64,000 nucleotides of DNA from Cytobacillus oceanisediminis 2691 (GTDB taxonomy: Bacteria > Bacillota > Bacilli > Bacillales > Cytobacillaceae): positions 170,380 to 234,379 of the forward strand of contig NZ_VEEP01000005.1 in the NCBI RefSeq assembly GCF_007678455.1, in the 5' to 3' direction. Below, piece by piece: positions 55,342-63,600 of the stretch. The position numbers and the translations under genes are program-made. The first letter of the stretch is position 1; each line of letters starts with the position of its first letter. The notes beneath the pieces were generated by a model that had not been told where the DNA came from, did not search any database, and saw only the letters and a list, made by a program, of their open reading frames with translations.

Positions 55342-57045
55342 ATGGAAGTAGAAAAGCCGTGGCTGTCGCAATACCCTCCGGAAATCCCTGCTCATTTGGA
55401 TCTCCAAAAAGCAACTGTCCAGGATTACCTTAAGCAAACTGCTGAGAAGTACCCCGAGAAGGTTGCCATCCATTTCATGGGCAAAGAACTGACGTATAAG
55501 CAAGTCTACAACTATGCGAAGAAACTGGCTGCCTATTTACAAGACTTAGGAATTGAAAAAGGGGACAGAGTCGCGATCATGCTCCCAAATACTCCTCAGT
55601 CAATCATCAGTTACTATGCAATCCTGATGGCCGGCGGAATCGTTGTCCAAACAAATCCGCTGTATATGGAAAGAGAGCTTGAGTACCAGATGAAAGATTC
55701 CGGTGCCAAAGCAATTATCACCCTGGATATTTTATTCCCTAGGGTGTCAAAGGTCATTGCCAATACGGATTTAGAGAATGTAATTGTAACCGCTATCAAG
55801 GATTATCTTCCATTCCCAAAGAATCTTGTCTACCCTTACATCCAGAAAAAACAGTATGGTATTATCGTGAACGTGAAGCATGAAGGCCAGAATCATCTTT
55901 TTACCGAGATTATGAAAAAGCCTGCGGGCAAAATTAAGGAATACGAGCTTGACTTTGAAGAAGACTTGGCTTTATTGCAATATACAGGCGGAACAACCGG
56001 ATTTCCGAAAGGGGTCATGCTGACGCATAAAAACCTGATAGCAAATGCGGCAATGAGCAATGCCTGGCTGTATAAATGTAAAGAGGGGCAAGAAACCGTC
56101 CTGGGGATCCTTCCGTTTTTCCATGTGTATGGGATGACAGCTGTTTTGATTTTGTCTGTCATGCAGGGACAAAAAATGGTGCTTTTGCCGAAATTCGACG
56201 CTGAAACGACGTTAAAGACGATTCAAAAACAAAAGCCGACACTTTTTCCTGGCGCGCCAACCATTTACATTGGGTTGTTGAATCATCCTGATATTAAGAA
56301 ATATGATTTGTCCTCGATTGATTCCTGTATCAGCGGCTCTGCGCCACTGCCTGTGGAGGTCCAGGAAAGATTCGAGGAAGTAACAGGCGGGAAGCTCGTT
56401 GAAGGATATGGCCTGACTGAATCGTCACCGGTTACTCATGCTAACTTCCTGTGGGATAAAAAGCGTGTGAAAGGAAGTATAGGCGTCCCGTGGCCGGATA
56501 CAGATGCCGCTATATTCTCTATGGAGACTGGCGAGCCGCTGCCGCCTGGTGAAATCGGCGAATTAGCTGTAAAAGGTCCGCAGGTGATGAAGGGTTACTG
56601 GAACAGGCCTGAAGAAACAGAGCAGGTCCTAAAGGATGGCTGGCTGCTGACTGGCGACCTTGGCTATATGGATGACGAAGGTTATTTTTATATCGTCGAT
56701 CGGAAGAAGGACATGATCATTGCCGGAGGCTTCAATATCTATCCGCGTGAAATCGAGGAAGTCCTCTACGAGCATCCTGCGGTCCAGGAGGTTGTAGCGG
56801 CTGGTATACCAGATCCTTACAGAGGAGAAACGGTAAAAGTCTATATTGTGCTGAAGGAAGGTGCAGAGGCGACCGAGGAAGAACTCAACGAGTATTCACG
56901 CAAGCATCTGGCGGCCTATAAGGTACCAAGACTTTATGAATTCAGAAAAGAATTGCCGAAAACAGCAGTGGGCAAGATTCTCAGAAGAGCACTTGTAGAC
57001 GAAGAAAAAGCAAAAAGTTTAGAAGATCAGCAAAAGCGAGCTTAA
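55342..57045 (+). CDS. lcfA: long-chain fatty acid-CoA ligase
   Basis: Activates fatty acids to acyl-CoA for beta-oxidation. The 567-residue ANL-family enzyme has the P-loop YTGGTTGFPKGVMLTHKN, the A5 motif VEGYGLTESSP, the hinge LTGDLGYMDDEGYFYIVDRKKDMI and the catalytic lysine region PKTAVGKILRR. ATG 55342 follows AAGGAGG. It precedes fadR; fadR has its own promoter. Confidence 0.95.
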   Translation: MEVEKPWLSQYPPEIPAHLDLQKATVQDYLKQTAEKYPEKVAIHFMGKELTYKQVYNYAKKLAAYLQDLGIEKGDRVAIMLPNTPQSIISYYAILMAGGIVVQTNPLYMERELEYQMKDSGAKAIITLDILFPRVSKVIANTDLENVIVTAIKDYLPFPKNLVYPYIQKKQYGIIVNVKHEGQNHLFTEIMKKPAGKIKEYELDFEEDLALLQYTGGTTGFPKGVMLTHKNLIANAAMSNAWLYKCKEGQETVLGILPFFHVYGMTAVLILSVMQGQKMVLLPKFDAETTLKTIQKQKPTLFPGAPTIYIGLLNHPDIKKYDLSSIDSCISGSAPLPVEVQERFEEVTGGKLVEGYGLTESSPVTHANFLWDKKRVKGSIGVPWPDTDAAIFSMETGEPLPPGEIGELAVKGPQVMKGYWNRPEETEQVLKDGWLLTGDLGYMDDEGYFYIVDRKKDMIIAGGFNIYPREIEEVLYEHPAVQEVVAAGIPDPYRGETVKVYIVLKEGAEATEEELNEYSRKHLAAYKVPRLYEFRKELPKTAVGKILRRALVDEEKAKSLEDQQKRA

Positions 57046-57114
57046 CACTAAAAGCCGGCTTAATCGGCTCTTTCTTTTTGACAAAGAAAGCTTGTCCAAT
57101 TGAAACACATTTCC

Positions 57115-57143
57115 TTGACAGAAATGTGAGTGAATACTATTAT
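57115..57143 (+). promoter_or_regulatory. fadR promoter
   Basis: Perfect TTGACA (57115-57120) and TATTAT (57138-57143), exactly 17 bp apart; start near 57150. Confidence 0.8.
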
Positions 57144-57150
57144 AAAAATA

Positions 57151-57168
57151 TGAATGACGATTCATTCA
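57151..57168. promoter_or_regulatory. FadR box
   Basis: TGAATGACGATTCATTCA is a perfect palindrome in its 7-bp arms and fits the B. subtilis FadR box (TGAATGAMTANTCATTCA, from memory) at 17 of 18 positions. It covers the start of transcription, so FadR should repress its own operon until acyl-CoA binds. Confidence 0.85.
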
Positions 57169-57257
57169 GTAAAAAGTAACGCAGACAAAATCGTAATCGG
57201 GAGTGTGCCACTTTAGCATTTATTGCTTGTGCTTTTCCTGGAGCGGGAGTGAGTGAA

Positions 57258-57860
57258 TTGAAAAAAAACAGGCCGAAGTATATGCAAATAATTGATGCAG
57301 CAGTCGTCGTTATCGCAGAAAACGGCTATCACCAGGCGCAAGTGTCTAAAATAGCGAAGCAGGCTGGAGTGGCTGACGGGACCATTTATTTGTATTTCAA
57401 GAATAAAGAAGACATACTGATTTCTCTGTTCCAGGAGAAGATGGGTTACTTCGTAGAAAATATCGAAGAAAAAATTGCAGGAAAAAAGACAGCAACAGAG
57501 AAATTATACATGTTGGTCGAAACGCATTTCAAAATGCTTTCCCAGGACCGGCATCTTGCAATTGTGACCCAGCTGGAGCTAAGGCAGTCGAATAAGGACC
57601 TCCGTCATAAAATCAACGAGGTGCTGAAAGGCTACTTAATGCTGATCGACAAAATCATTTTGGAAGGCATAGAGAATGGAGAGTTTTCAGGCTCCCTGGA
57701 TTTGCGTCTTGCTAGGCAGATGATTTTTGGTACGGTGGATGAAACTGTGACTTCATGGGTAATGAATGAACAGAAATACAATCTGCCAGACCTGGCTGAA
57801 GCGGTACACCAGCTGCTGATCAACGGCTGCGGTTACCACGGTGCCAAACCGGTCCTTTAA
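57258..57860 (+). CDS. fadR: TetR-family fatty acid degradation repressor FadR
   Basis: Repressor of beta-oxidation genes that releases DNA on binding long-chain acyl-CoA. The 200-residue protein has the TetR helix-turn-helix (YHQAQVSKIAKQAGVADGTIYLYFKNKEDIL) and a helical ligand domain that matches B. subtilis FadR (LAIVTQLELRQSN, RLARQMIFGT). I choose TTG 57258 because it gives MKKNRPKYMQ, aligned with the B. subtilis start; GTG at 57249 would add three residues. It heads fadR-fadB-etfB-etfA. Confidence 0.94.
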   Translation: MKKNRPKYMQIIDAAVVVIAENGYHQAQVSKIAKQAGVADGTIYLYFKNKEDILISLFQEKMGYFVENIEEKIAGKKTATEKLYMLVETHFKMLSQDRHLAIVTQLELRQSNKDLRHKINEVLKGYLMLIDKIILEGIENGEFSGSLDLRLARQMIFGTVDETVTSWVMNEQKYNLPDLAEAVHQLLINGCGYHGAKPVL

Positions 57861-57982
57861 TCAAGTCCTTTCCATCTTCCTGTTTATCAGGTCTTATGGA
57901 AACGGTACGTAAAAAGGCATGTATCGCACATGGGGCCCATCCCTTGTGCGAAACCTGTCTTAATGTAAAAGGAGGGGAAAAT

Positions 57983-58756
57983 GTGGAGTATCTTAAATGG
58001 TCTACGGAGGACAGGATTGCAACAATTACGATTGCCCGTCCGCCAGCGAATGCCCTTGCTTCAGGACTGCTAAAGGAAATATCGGCAGTGCTTGATGAAA
58101 TCGAGGGAAATGAAGAAGTCAGGGTCATCCTGATCCATGGTGAAGGGAGATTCTTCTCTGCAGGAGCAGATATCAAGGAATTCACCACAATCAAAACCGG
58201 TGAAGACTTTGGGAAGCTCGCAGAGTATGGACAAGATCTTTTTGAGCGCATGGAATACTTTCCGAAGCCGATTATCGCAGCTATCCATGGTGCTGCACTG
58301 GGTGGAGGACTGGAGCTTGCAATGGCTTGCCACTTCAGGCTTGTCGCAGAAAATGCTAAATTAGGATTGCCCGAATTGCAGCTCGGATTGGTTCCTGGAT
58401 TTGCAGGGAGCCAGCGTCTTCCAAGATATGTTGGTGTTGCCAGAGCAGCGGAAATGCTGTTCACAAGCGATCCGATCACAGGGGTGGAAGCAGTACAATA
58501 CGGCCTCGCCAACCACGCCTACCCAGAAGAGGAATTGCTTGAAAACGCATACAAGCTGGCCGGCAAGATTGCGAAGAAGAGTCCTGTATCCATTGGGGCA
58601 GCTATCAAACTCTTAAACTATACGAAGCATGAAGCCTTTTACAAAGGGGTCAAAGATGAGGCGAAACTCTTCGGCGATGTCTTCCTGTCAGAGGATGGCC
58701 AGGAAGGAATCAAGGCATTCCTTGAAAAAAGACAGCCGGAGTTTAAAGGCAGATAA
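57983..58756 (+). CDS. fadB: enoyl-CoA hydratase FadB
   Basis: Hydrates trans-2-enoyl-CoA in beta-oxidation. The 257-residue crotonase has the oxyanion-hole sequence FSAGADIKEF and HGAALGGGLELAMAC, and the catalytic region LPELQLGLVPGFAGSQRLPR. The start is GTG 57983 after AAAGGAGGGG; an ATG at 57896 in frame has no ribosome site and adds an unrelated cysteine-rich stretch. It follows fadR in the operon. Confidence 0.93.
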   Translation: MEYLKWSTEDRIATITIARPPANALASGLLKEISAVLDEIEGNEEVRVILIHGEGRFFSAGADIKEFTTIKTGEDFGKLAEYGQDLFERMEYFPKPIIAAIHGAALGGGLELAMACHFRLVAENAKLGLPELQLGLVPGFAGSQRLPRYVGVARAAEMLFTSDPITGVEAVQYGLANHAYPEEELLENAYKLAGKIAKKSPVSIGAAIKLLNYTKHEAFYKGVKDEAKLFGDVFLSEDGQEGIKAFLEKRQPEFKGR

Positions 58757-58843
58757 GCAAACTTTTAGCATCAAAATTTTTTGTTATAAATTTTTCTAAT
58801 CTTTAGAACAGCTAAAATGTTTGAATACTTAGGAGGGGAACAA

Positions 58844-59617
58844 ATGAATATTTACGTTCTAATGAAGAGGACATTCGATACAGAAGAAAAAATCACGCTC
58901 TCAAACGGCAAAATCAATGAAGATGGTGCGGAATTCATCATCAACCCTTACGATGAATATGCAATCGAAGAAGCTATCCAGGTCAGGGATGCCCATGGCG
59001 GAGAAGTAACAGTTGTTTCTGTCGGAAACGAGGAAGCAGAGAAGCAGCTTCGTACAGCCCTGGCAATGGGGGCGGATAAAGCAGTATTGATCAATATCGA
59101 AGATGACATAGAAGACGGAGACCAGTTCACAACTTCAAAAATCCTTGCTGAATACCTGAAGGATAAAGAAGCCGACTTGATCCTTGGCGGAAATGTCGCA
59201 ATCGATGGCGGATCCGGACAGGTAGGACCACGAGTTGCTGAACAACTTGGTATGCCTTATGTAACGACCATTACTAAACTGGAAATCAACGGAACTACTG
59301 CTACAATCACTAGAGACGTAGAAGGGGATTCTGAAGTCATTGAGACAAGCCTGCCGGTTCTTGTAACAGCGCAGCAGGGCTTGAACGAGCCGCGTTATCC
59401 ATCTCTTCCGGGAATCATGAAAGCGAAGAAGAAGCCTCTTGAAGAGCTAGAACTTGATGATCTTGATCTTGATGAAGACGATGTGGAAGCTAAGACGAAA
59501 ACAATCGAAATTTATCTTCCTCCGCAAAAAGAGGCAGGAAAAGTCCTTCAAGGTGAGTTAGCCGACCAGGTTAAGGAACTTGTCAGCCTGCTTCACACAG
59601 AAGCAAAAGTCGTTTAA
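58844..59617 (+). CDS. etfB: electron transfer flavoprotein beta subunit
   Basis: Takes electrons from acyl-CoA dehydrogenase together with EtfA. The 257-residue protein has the ETF beta pattern (MNIYVLMKRTFDTEEKI, NPYDEYAIEEAIQ, GNVAIDGGSGQVGPRVAEQLGMP, GLNEPRYPSLPGIMKAKKKP), including the AMP site. ATG 58844 follows AGGAGGGG. Confidence 0.96.
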   Translation: MNIYVLMKRTFDTEEKITLSNGKINEDGAEFIINPYDEYAIEEAIQVRDAHGGEVTVVSVGNEEAEKQLRTALAMGADKAVLINIEDDIEDGDQFTTSKILAEYLKDKEADLILGGNVAIDGGSGQVGPRVAEQLGMPYVTTITKLEINGTTATITRDVEGDSEVIETSLPVLVTAQQGLNEPRYPSLPGIMKAKKKPLEELELDDLDLDEDDVEAKTKTIEIYLPPQKEAGKVLQGELADQVKELVSLLHTEAKVV

Positions 59618-59655
59618 GACATATAGGAAGAATAAATACGCAGGAGGTAAATCAA

Positions 59656-60633
59656 ATGGCGAGAAAAGTATTAGTATTGGGAGAAGCGCGTGACGGACAG
59701 CTTAGGAATGTTTCTTTTGAAGCGATCGCGGCTGGAAAAACAGTTGCTGAGGGCGGAGAAGTAGTTGGAGTCTTGCTTGGCGAATCTGTAAGTTCATTAG
59801 GCAATGACCTATATCAATATGGTGCCGACAAAGTTGTGGCTGTAGAAGATGCCAAACTGGCACAATATACACCAGACGGGTTTTCACAGGCATTGATGGC
59901 TGTCATCGAGCAGGAAAATCCTGAAGGCATCATTTTCGGACATACATCCCTTGGAAAAGACCTTGCACCGAAAATCGCAAGCAAACTGGGCTCAGGACTC
60001 ATTTCAGATGCGGTAGCGGTAGAGGAAGCGGGAGGCAATCTTGTATTCACTCGCCCAATCTATTCAGGTAAGGCTTTTGAAAAGAAGATTGTCACTGATG
60101 GATTATTGTTTGCTACAATCCGTCCAAACAATATTGCTCCTTTGGAAAAAGATGCAGGCAAATCCGGTGAAGTATCAACTGTTTCAGCAGAAATCAAGGA
60201 TTTAAGAACAATCATCAAGGATGTTGTCCGCAAAGCAACTGAAGGCGTAGACCTGTCAGAAGCAAAGGTCGTTGTAGCTGGAGGACGCGGTGTCAAGAGT
60301 GAAGATGGCTTCGAACCTCTCAAGGAACTGGCAGACGTCCTTGGCGGAGCGGTTGGCGCTTCCCGCGGTGCATGTGACGCTGACTATTGTGACTATTCAC
60401 TTCAGATTGGCCAGACAGGCAAGGTTGTAACACCAGACTTATATATCGCTGCTGGTATCTCTGGAGCAATCCAGCACCTTGCAGGTATGTCAAACTCCAA
60501 AGTCATCGTAGCGATCAATAAAGATCCGGAAGCAAATATCTTTAAAGTGGCAGACTACGGAATCGTTGGTGACTTATTCGAGGTCGTTCCAATGCTTACT
60601 GAAGAGTTCAAAAAACTCAAAGTCAATGCTTAA
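59656..60633 (+). CDS. etfA: electron transfer flavoprotein alpha subunit
   Basis: FAD-binding partner of EtfB, 325 residues. The C-terminal FAD domain shows [45 protein letters not shown] and the closing [14 protein letters not shown] 59656 follows CAGGAGG. Last gene of the fad operon before the terminator. Confidence 0.97.
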   Translation: MARKVLVLGEARDGQLRNVSFEAIAAGKTVAEGGEVVGVLLGESVSSLGNDLYQYGADKVVAVEDAKLAQYTPDGFSQALMAVIEQENPEGIIFGHTSLGKDLAPKIASKLGSGLISDAVAVEEAGGNLVFTRPIYSGKAFEKKIVTDGLLFATIRPNNIAPLEKDAGKSGEVSTVSAEIKDLRTIIKDVVRKATEGVDLSEAKVVVAGGRGVKSEDGFEPLKELADVLGGAVGASRGACDADYCDYSLQIGQTGKVVTPDLYIAAGISGAIQHLAGMSNSKVIVAINKDPEANIFKVADYGIVGDLFEVVPMLTEEFKKLKVNA

Positions 60634-60644
60634 AATAATACATT

Positions 60645-60674
60645 AAAACGGACGTGAACAGCGTCCGTTTTTTC
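60645..60674 (+). terminator. intrinsic terminator after etfA
   Basis: AAAACGGACG/CGTCCGTTTT 10-bp stem, 7-nt loop and T-run. Confidence 0.92.
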
Positions 60675-60794
60675 ATTTTTTAAAGAATATTCAAATGCAA
60701 AGAGGGTAAATTACAACAAGAGCATATAGATAGCATCAATTGGTAAACGATGATATACTGACGATATTATCCAGATTTTTTAGGAGGCATTCAA

Positions 60795-61109
60795 ATGGCT
60801 ATTACACATGCTACTGACGCAACTTTTGCTAACGAAACAGGATCAGGCCTAGTGCTTGTTGATTTTTGGGCACCATGGTGCGGCCCTTGTAAGATGATCG
60901 CTCCTGTGCTTGAAGAATTAGATTCAGAAATGGGCGACAAAGTGAAAATCGTGAAGCTTGATGTGGATGACAACCAGGAAACTGCAGCACAATACGGCAT
61001 CATGAGCATTCCGACATTGCTTGTCCTTAAAGATGGACAGCCGGTTGATAAAGTAATCGGTTTCCAGCCAAAAGAAGCACTTGCAGGACGTCTTCAGCAG
61101 CATATCTAA
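60795..61109 (+). CDS. trxA: thioredoxin
   Basis: 104-residue thioredoxin with the WCGPC redox site near residue 30 ([17 protein letters not shown]) and the cis-proline loop [13 protein letters not shown]. It reduces protein disulfides. ATG 60795 follows TAGGAGG. A strong terminator follows. Confidence 0.98.
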   Translation: MAITHATDATFANETGSGLVLVDFWAPWCGPCKMIAPVLEELDSEMGDKVKIVKLDVDDNQETAAQYGIMSIPTLLVLKDGQPVDKVIGFQPKEALAGRLQQHI

Positions 61110-61121
61110 TCAACTAGCAAC

Positions 61122-61160
61122 AAAAAAATCCCGCCATCTCATTGATGGCGGGATTTTTTT
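61122..61160 (+). terminator. intrinsic terminator after trxA
   Basis: AATCCCGCCATC/GATGGCGGGATT stem with a 5-nt loop, flanked by A7 and T7; could act in both directions. Confidence 0.93.
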
Positions 61161-61249
61161 GCGTTGATGAAGATTCATCAGAAATTCTAACAATAGGGCA
61201 TGATAATTTCAATGTTCATTAGTTTGTCAAAGTTTTCTCACAAAGTTCG

Positions 61250-61279
61250 TTGACAGTGAAAATCATTCTCGATTATAAT
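61250..61279 (+). promoter_or_regulatory. promoter of the lipoprotein gene, with Fur-like site 1
   Basis: TTGACA (61250-61255) and TATAAT (61274-61279), 18 bp apart. The spacer holds TGAAAATCATTCTCG (61257-61271), which fits the 7-1-7 Fur box in about 11 of 14 fixed positions. Confidence 0.7.
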
Positions 61280-61291
61280 AACAACTGTGAT

Positions 61292-61306
61292 TGAAAATCA
61301 TTATCA
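61292..61306. promoter_or_regulatory. Fur-box-like site 2
   Basis: TGAAAATCATTATCA fits TGATAAT-N-ATTATCA at 13 of 14 fixed positions. It lies just downstream of the predicted start of transcription. Two sites around one promoter suggest tight iron repression. Confidence 0.7.
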
Positions 61307-61342
61307 TTTAAAAAAGAAATTATCAATTGGGGGCATACAATC

Positions 61343-62536
61343 ATGAAAAAACGAGATCTTAAAATAGTTTTTGCTAGTTTCATAATGGCGAGTGCTGTAT
61401 TGGCTGGATGTGGCGCGGATAAAGATACAGCTTCAAAGCCTGAGGATAAAAAGCAAGAAGAAACCGTAAAAAAGGAAGAAACGACAGAAGCTGAAGAAGC
61501 GGAAACAGAAGTCGAGTATGGTGATGTATATAAGGAAGCTGTCACCGAGCTTGAAAAAGCCAAGGAAAACAAGGATGTCGACTTTGATAAAGTAACAAAG
61601 CTTTATAACGAAAATCTTCAAAGCCTAGTCCAGAAGAGAGATCAGGAATTTGAAGATACAGTTGACCAGCACATCACGACAGCATTACAGGCTGGAAAAG
61701 ATGGTTCAATGGATAAGGTAGTTGTTAAACAAATTTTCGATAAGCTTATGCAAAAAGTATTTTATACTACGATGAAACATGAATTTATCGAAGTGGCTGA
61801 AAACTGGGATGATAAAGAAGCAGTGAAGGAAGAAATTGAAGAGGCAAAAGAATTTTACGCAATCATTGAAGGTACAGTCCAAAAACGCGATGATGCTAAT
61901 GGCACGAACATGAAGGATGCAATTTCCGGCGGGTTCGCTGAAATGGAAAAGGCTGTTGAGGCAGATGACCAATTAGCATTCAAGCTTGGACAACAAGTTG
62001 TCGATAAAACGTTAATGAAGACATTCTACCTTGCAACTGCTGCAGTTCCAAATGGTTATGCTACTAAAGCCGCAAATGAGGCAAAAGAAGATGCCGAAGC
62101 GGCTAAAGTTGAACAGGCAGAAGGATGGGCCTTCTACCAGTCAATTGCTAGCTACCTTGTAAAGAACGCACCGGAAGAAGCAGAGATTATTGAAAAACAG
62201 TTCAACCTGGAAACTGATGTGAAGACGATTGACCCGGCAGCTGTAAATAATGCTGCAGTCAGAGGTTTTGCGAAAATTGCTCTCCATGAATTAGAAGAAA
62301 GCGAAGAGAACTGGGGCGAGGATAAAGGGGTAATCACAGCTCTTGAAGGCGCTCTGTTCACTGACCTTATTGGTGAAGACATTAAGCGCCTGGTCGGTGA
62401 AGAGGTATATGCTTCACTTTCAGAGAACGCCCAAAAATATTACGAAGCTGCCAAAGCAAAAGATAAAGAAAATGGAGAAGTTTTGAGGAAAGAAGTAGAA
62501 GCAGCTCTTCAGACTGTAATCGATTCAGCAAAATAA
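61343..62536 (+). CDS. Fur-controlled lipoprotein with internal repeat, putative iron-related
   Basis: A 397-residue exported lipoprotein. The signal peptide ends in the lipobox LAGC (Cys23), followed by a low-complexity Lys/Glu linker (about 25-55). The rest is helical and seems to hold two related segments (DKLMQKVFYTTMKHEF... and DKTLMKTFYLATAAVP...). Near His315 is LHELEESEENWGEDKG. I have a vague memory that the extracellular part of some Bacillus FTR1/EfeU iron permeases looks like this; that is not tested. Fur-like sites over the promoter support a role in iron uptake or binding. Monocistronic. Confidence 0.75.
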   Translation: MKKRDLKIVFASFIMASAVLAGCGADKDTASKPEDKKQEETVKKEETTEAEEAETEVEYGDVYKEAVTELEKAKENKDVDFDKVTKLYNENLQSLVQKRDQEFEDTVDQHITTALQAGKDGSMDKVVVKQIFDKLMQKVFYTTMKHEFIEVAENWDDKEAVKEEIEEAKEFYAIIEGTVQKRDDANGTNMKDAISGGFAEMEKAVEADDQLAFKLGQQVVDKTLMKTFYLATAAVPNGYATKAANEAKEDAEAAKVEQAEGWAFYQSIASYLVKNAPEEAEIIEKQFNLETDVKTIDPAAVNNAAVRGFAKIALHELEESEENWGEDKGVITALEGALFTDLIGEDIKRLVGEEVYASLSENAQKYYEAAKAKDKENGEVLRKEVEAALQTVIDSAK

Positions 62537-62549
62537 TGCTTGCCGGAAG

Positions 62550-62574
62550 AACCTTGTACCCTGACAAGGTTTTT
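62550..62574 (+). terminator. intrinsic terminator after the lipoprotein gene
   Basis: AACCTTGT/ACAAGGTT 8-bp stem, 6-nt loop, T-rich tail. Confidence 0.82.
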
Positions 62575-62646
62575 CCTTTTTTACTCTGCTTCTAAATTTC
62601 TCTATAATATAGAATGGCAGAGACAATCGTGACTGAGGTGTATTCT

Positions 62647-63600
62647 TTGAAAATAATCGTTACAGGCGGTGCCGGTTTCATCGGCTGCCACCTATCAAGA
62701 AAGTTAGTGGAAGAAGGCAATGAGGTACTGGTCATAGATGCAATCCATCCTTATTACTCAAAAAAAAGGAAATTGGACCAGCTGGATTACATTGGAGAAG
62801 CGGGACCGTATCGATTTGAGGAAAAGAACCTCCTGGATGATGAGGAGGATATCCGGAGAATTTTCCTTGAATTTCAGGCAGACTGTGTAGTTCACCTGGC
62901 AGCATTGCCTGGAGTCAGCTACTCACTTGAAGCCCCCGGGCAATATGTCGATTATGATGTAAAAGCGACCGTCAACGTCCTGAAGTTCTCCGGCGAGTCG
63001 AATGTAAAGAAGGTCATTTACGCTTCCTCATCTTCTGTATATGGAGAACAGGCGAATAAACCATTAACAGAAGCAATGGCAACTGGCAAAGTGATCTCAC
63101 CCTACGCTGCAGCTAAATATGGTGCCGAATCCTTTTGCCATGCATTCGCTAGCATGTACAAGTATGATATGACAATCCTTAGGTTCTTTACAGTGTATGG
63201 TCCATGGGGCCGGCCAGATATGGCGATCACAAAGTTTATAGAAAGAATTTTGAACGGTGAAGAAATCACGGTTTATGGCAATGGGACATCACGTGATTAT
63301 ACTTACATAGATGATATAATTGAAGGGATTTATGCAGCAATCCATAAAGCGCGTGGAACGAATATTATGAATTTAGGATCTTCCTGCCCAGTTTCCATCG
63401 AGGAATTGATAGAGGCTATCGCAAAACATTTTCCAGATATGAAGATTCACCATGCAGGGTTCAGGCAGGGGGATGTGACCTCGACTTGGGCTGATACCTC
63501 CAAAGCGAAGGAACTGCTGGGTTTCCAGGCCAAAATACCTTTCGATGAAGGGTTGGCCAGGACAGTGAAGTGGGCAGTTGATTACTATGGCAAGGAATAA
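62647..63600 (+). CDS. NAD-dependent sugar epimerase (UDP-glucuronate 4-epimerase-like)
   Basis: Extended short-chain dehydrogenase of 317 residues. NAD motif TGGAGFIG at residues 7-14, ASSSSVYGE, and the catalytic SPYAAAKYGAE (YxxxK), then RFFTVYGPWGRPDMAI, typical of UDP-glucuronate/UDP-galactose epimerases. The start is TTG 62647 behind GAGGTG; the frame upstream has no ribosome site. It overlaps the next gene by 14 bp, so the two probably serve the same surface sugar or glycolipid pathway. The exact sugar is not known. Confidence 0.87.
   Translation: MKIIVTGGAGFIGCHLSRKLVEEGNEVLVIDAIHPYYSKKRKLDQLDYIGEAGPYRFEEKNLLDDEEDIRRIFLEFQADCVVHLAALPGVSYSLEAPGQYVDYDVKATVNVLKFSGESNVKKVIYASSSSVYGEQANKPLTEAMATGKVISPYAAAKYGAESFCHAFASMYKYDMTILRFFTVYGPWGRPDMAITKFIERILNGEEITVYGNGTSRDYTYIDDIIEGIYAAIHKARGTNIMNLGSSCPVSIEELIEAIAKHFPDMKIHHAGFRQGDVTSTWADTSKAKELLGFQAKIPFDEGLARTVKWAVDYYGKE

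Noticed and set aside
57896-57982. N-terminal extension of FadB with a cysteine-rich stretch
   Set aside because: No ribosome site at ATG 57896; GTG 57983 has AAAGGAGGGG and starts the crotonase domain exactly.
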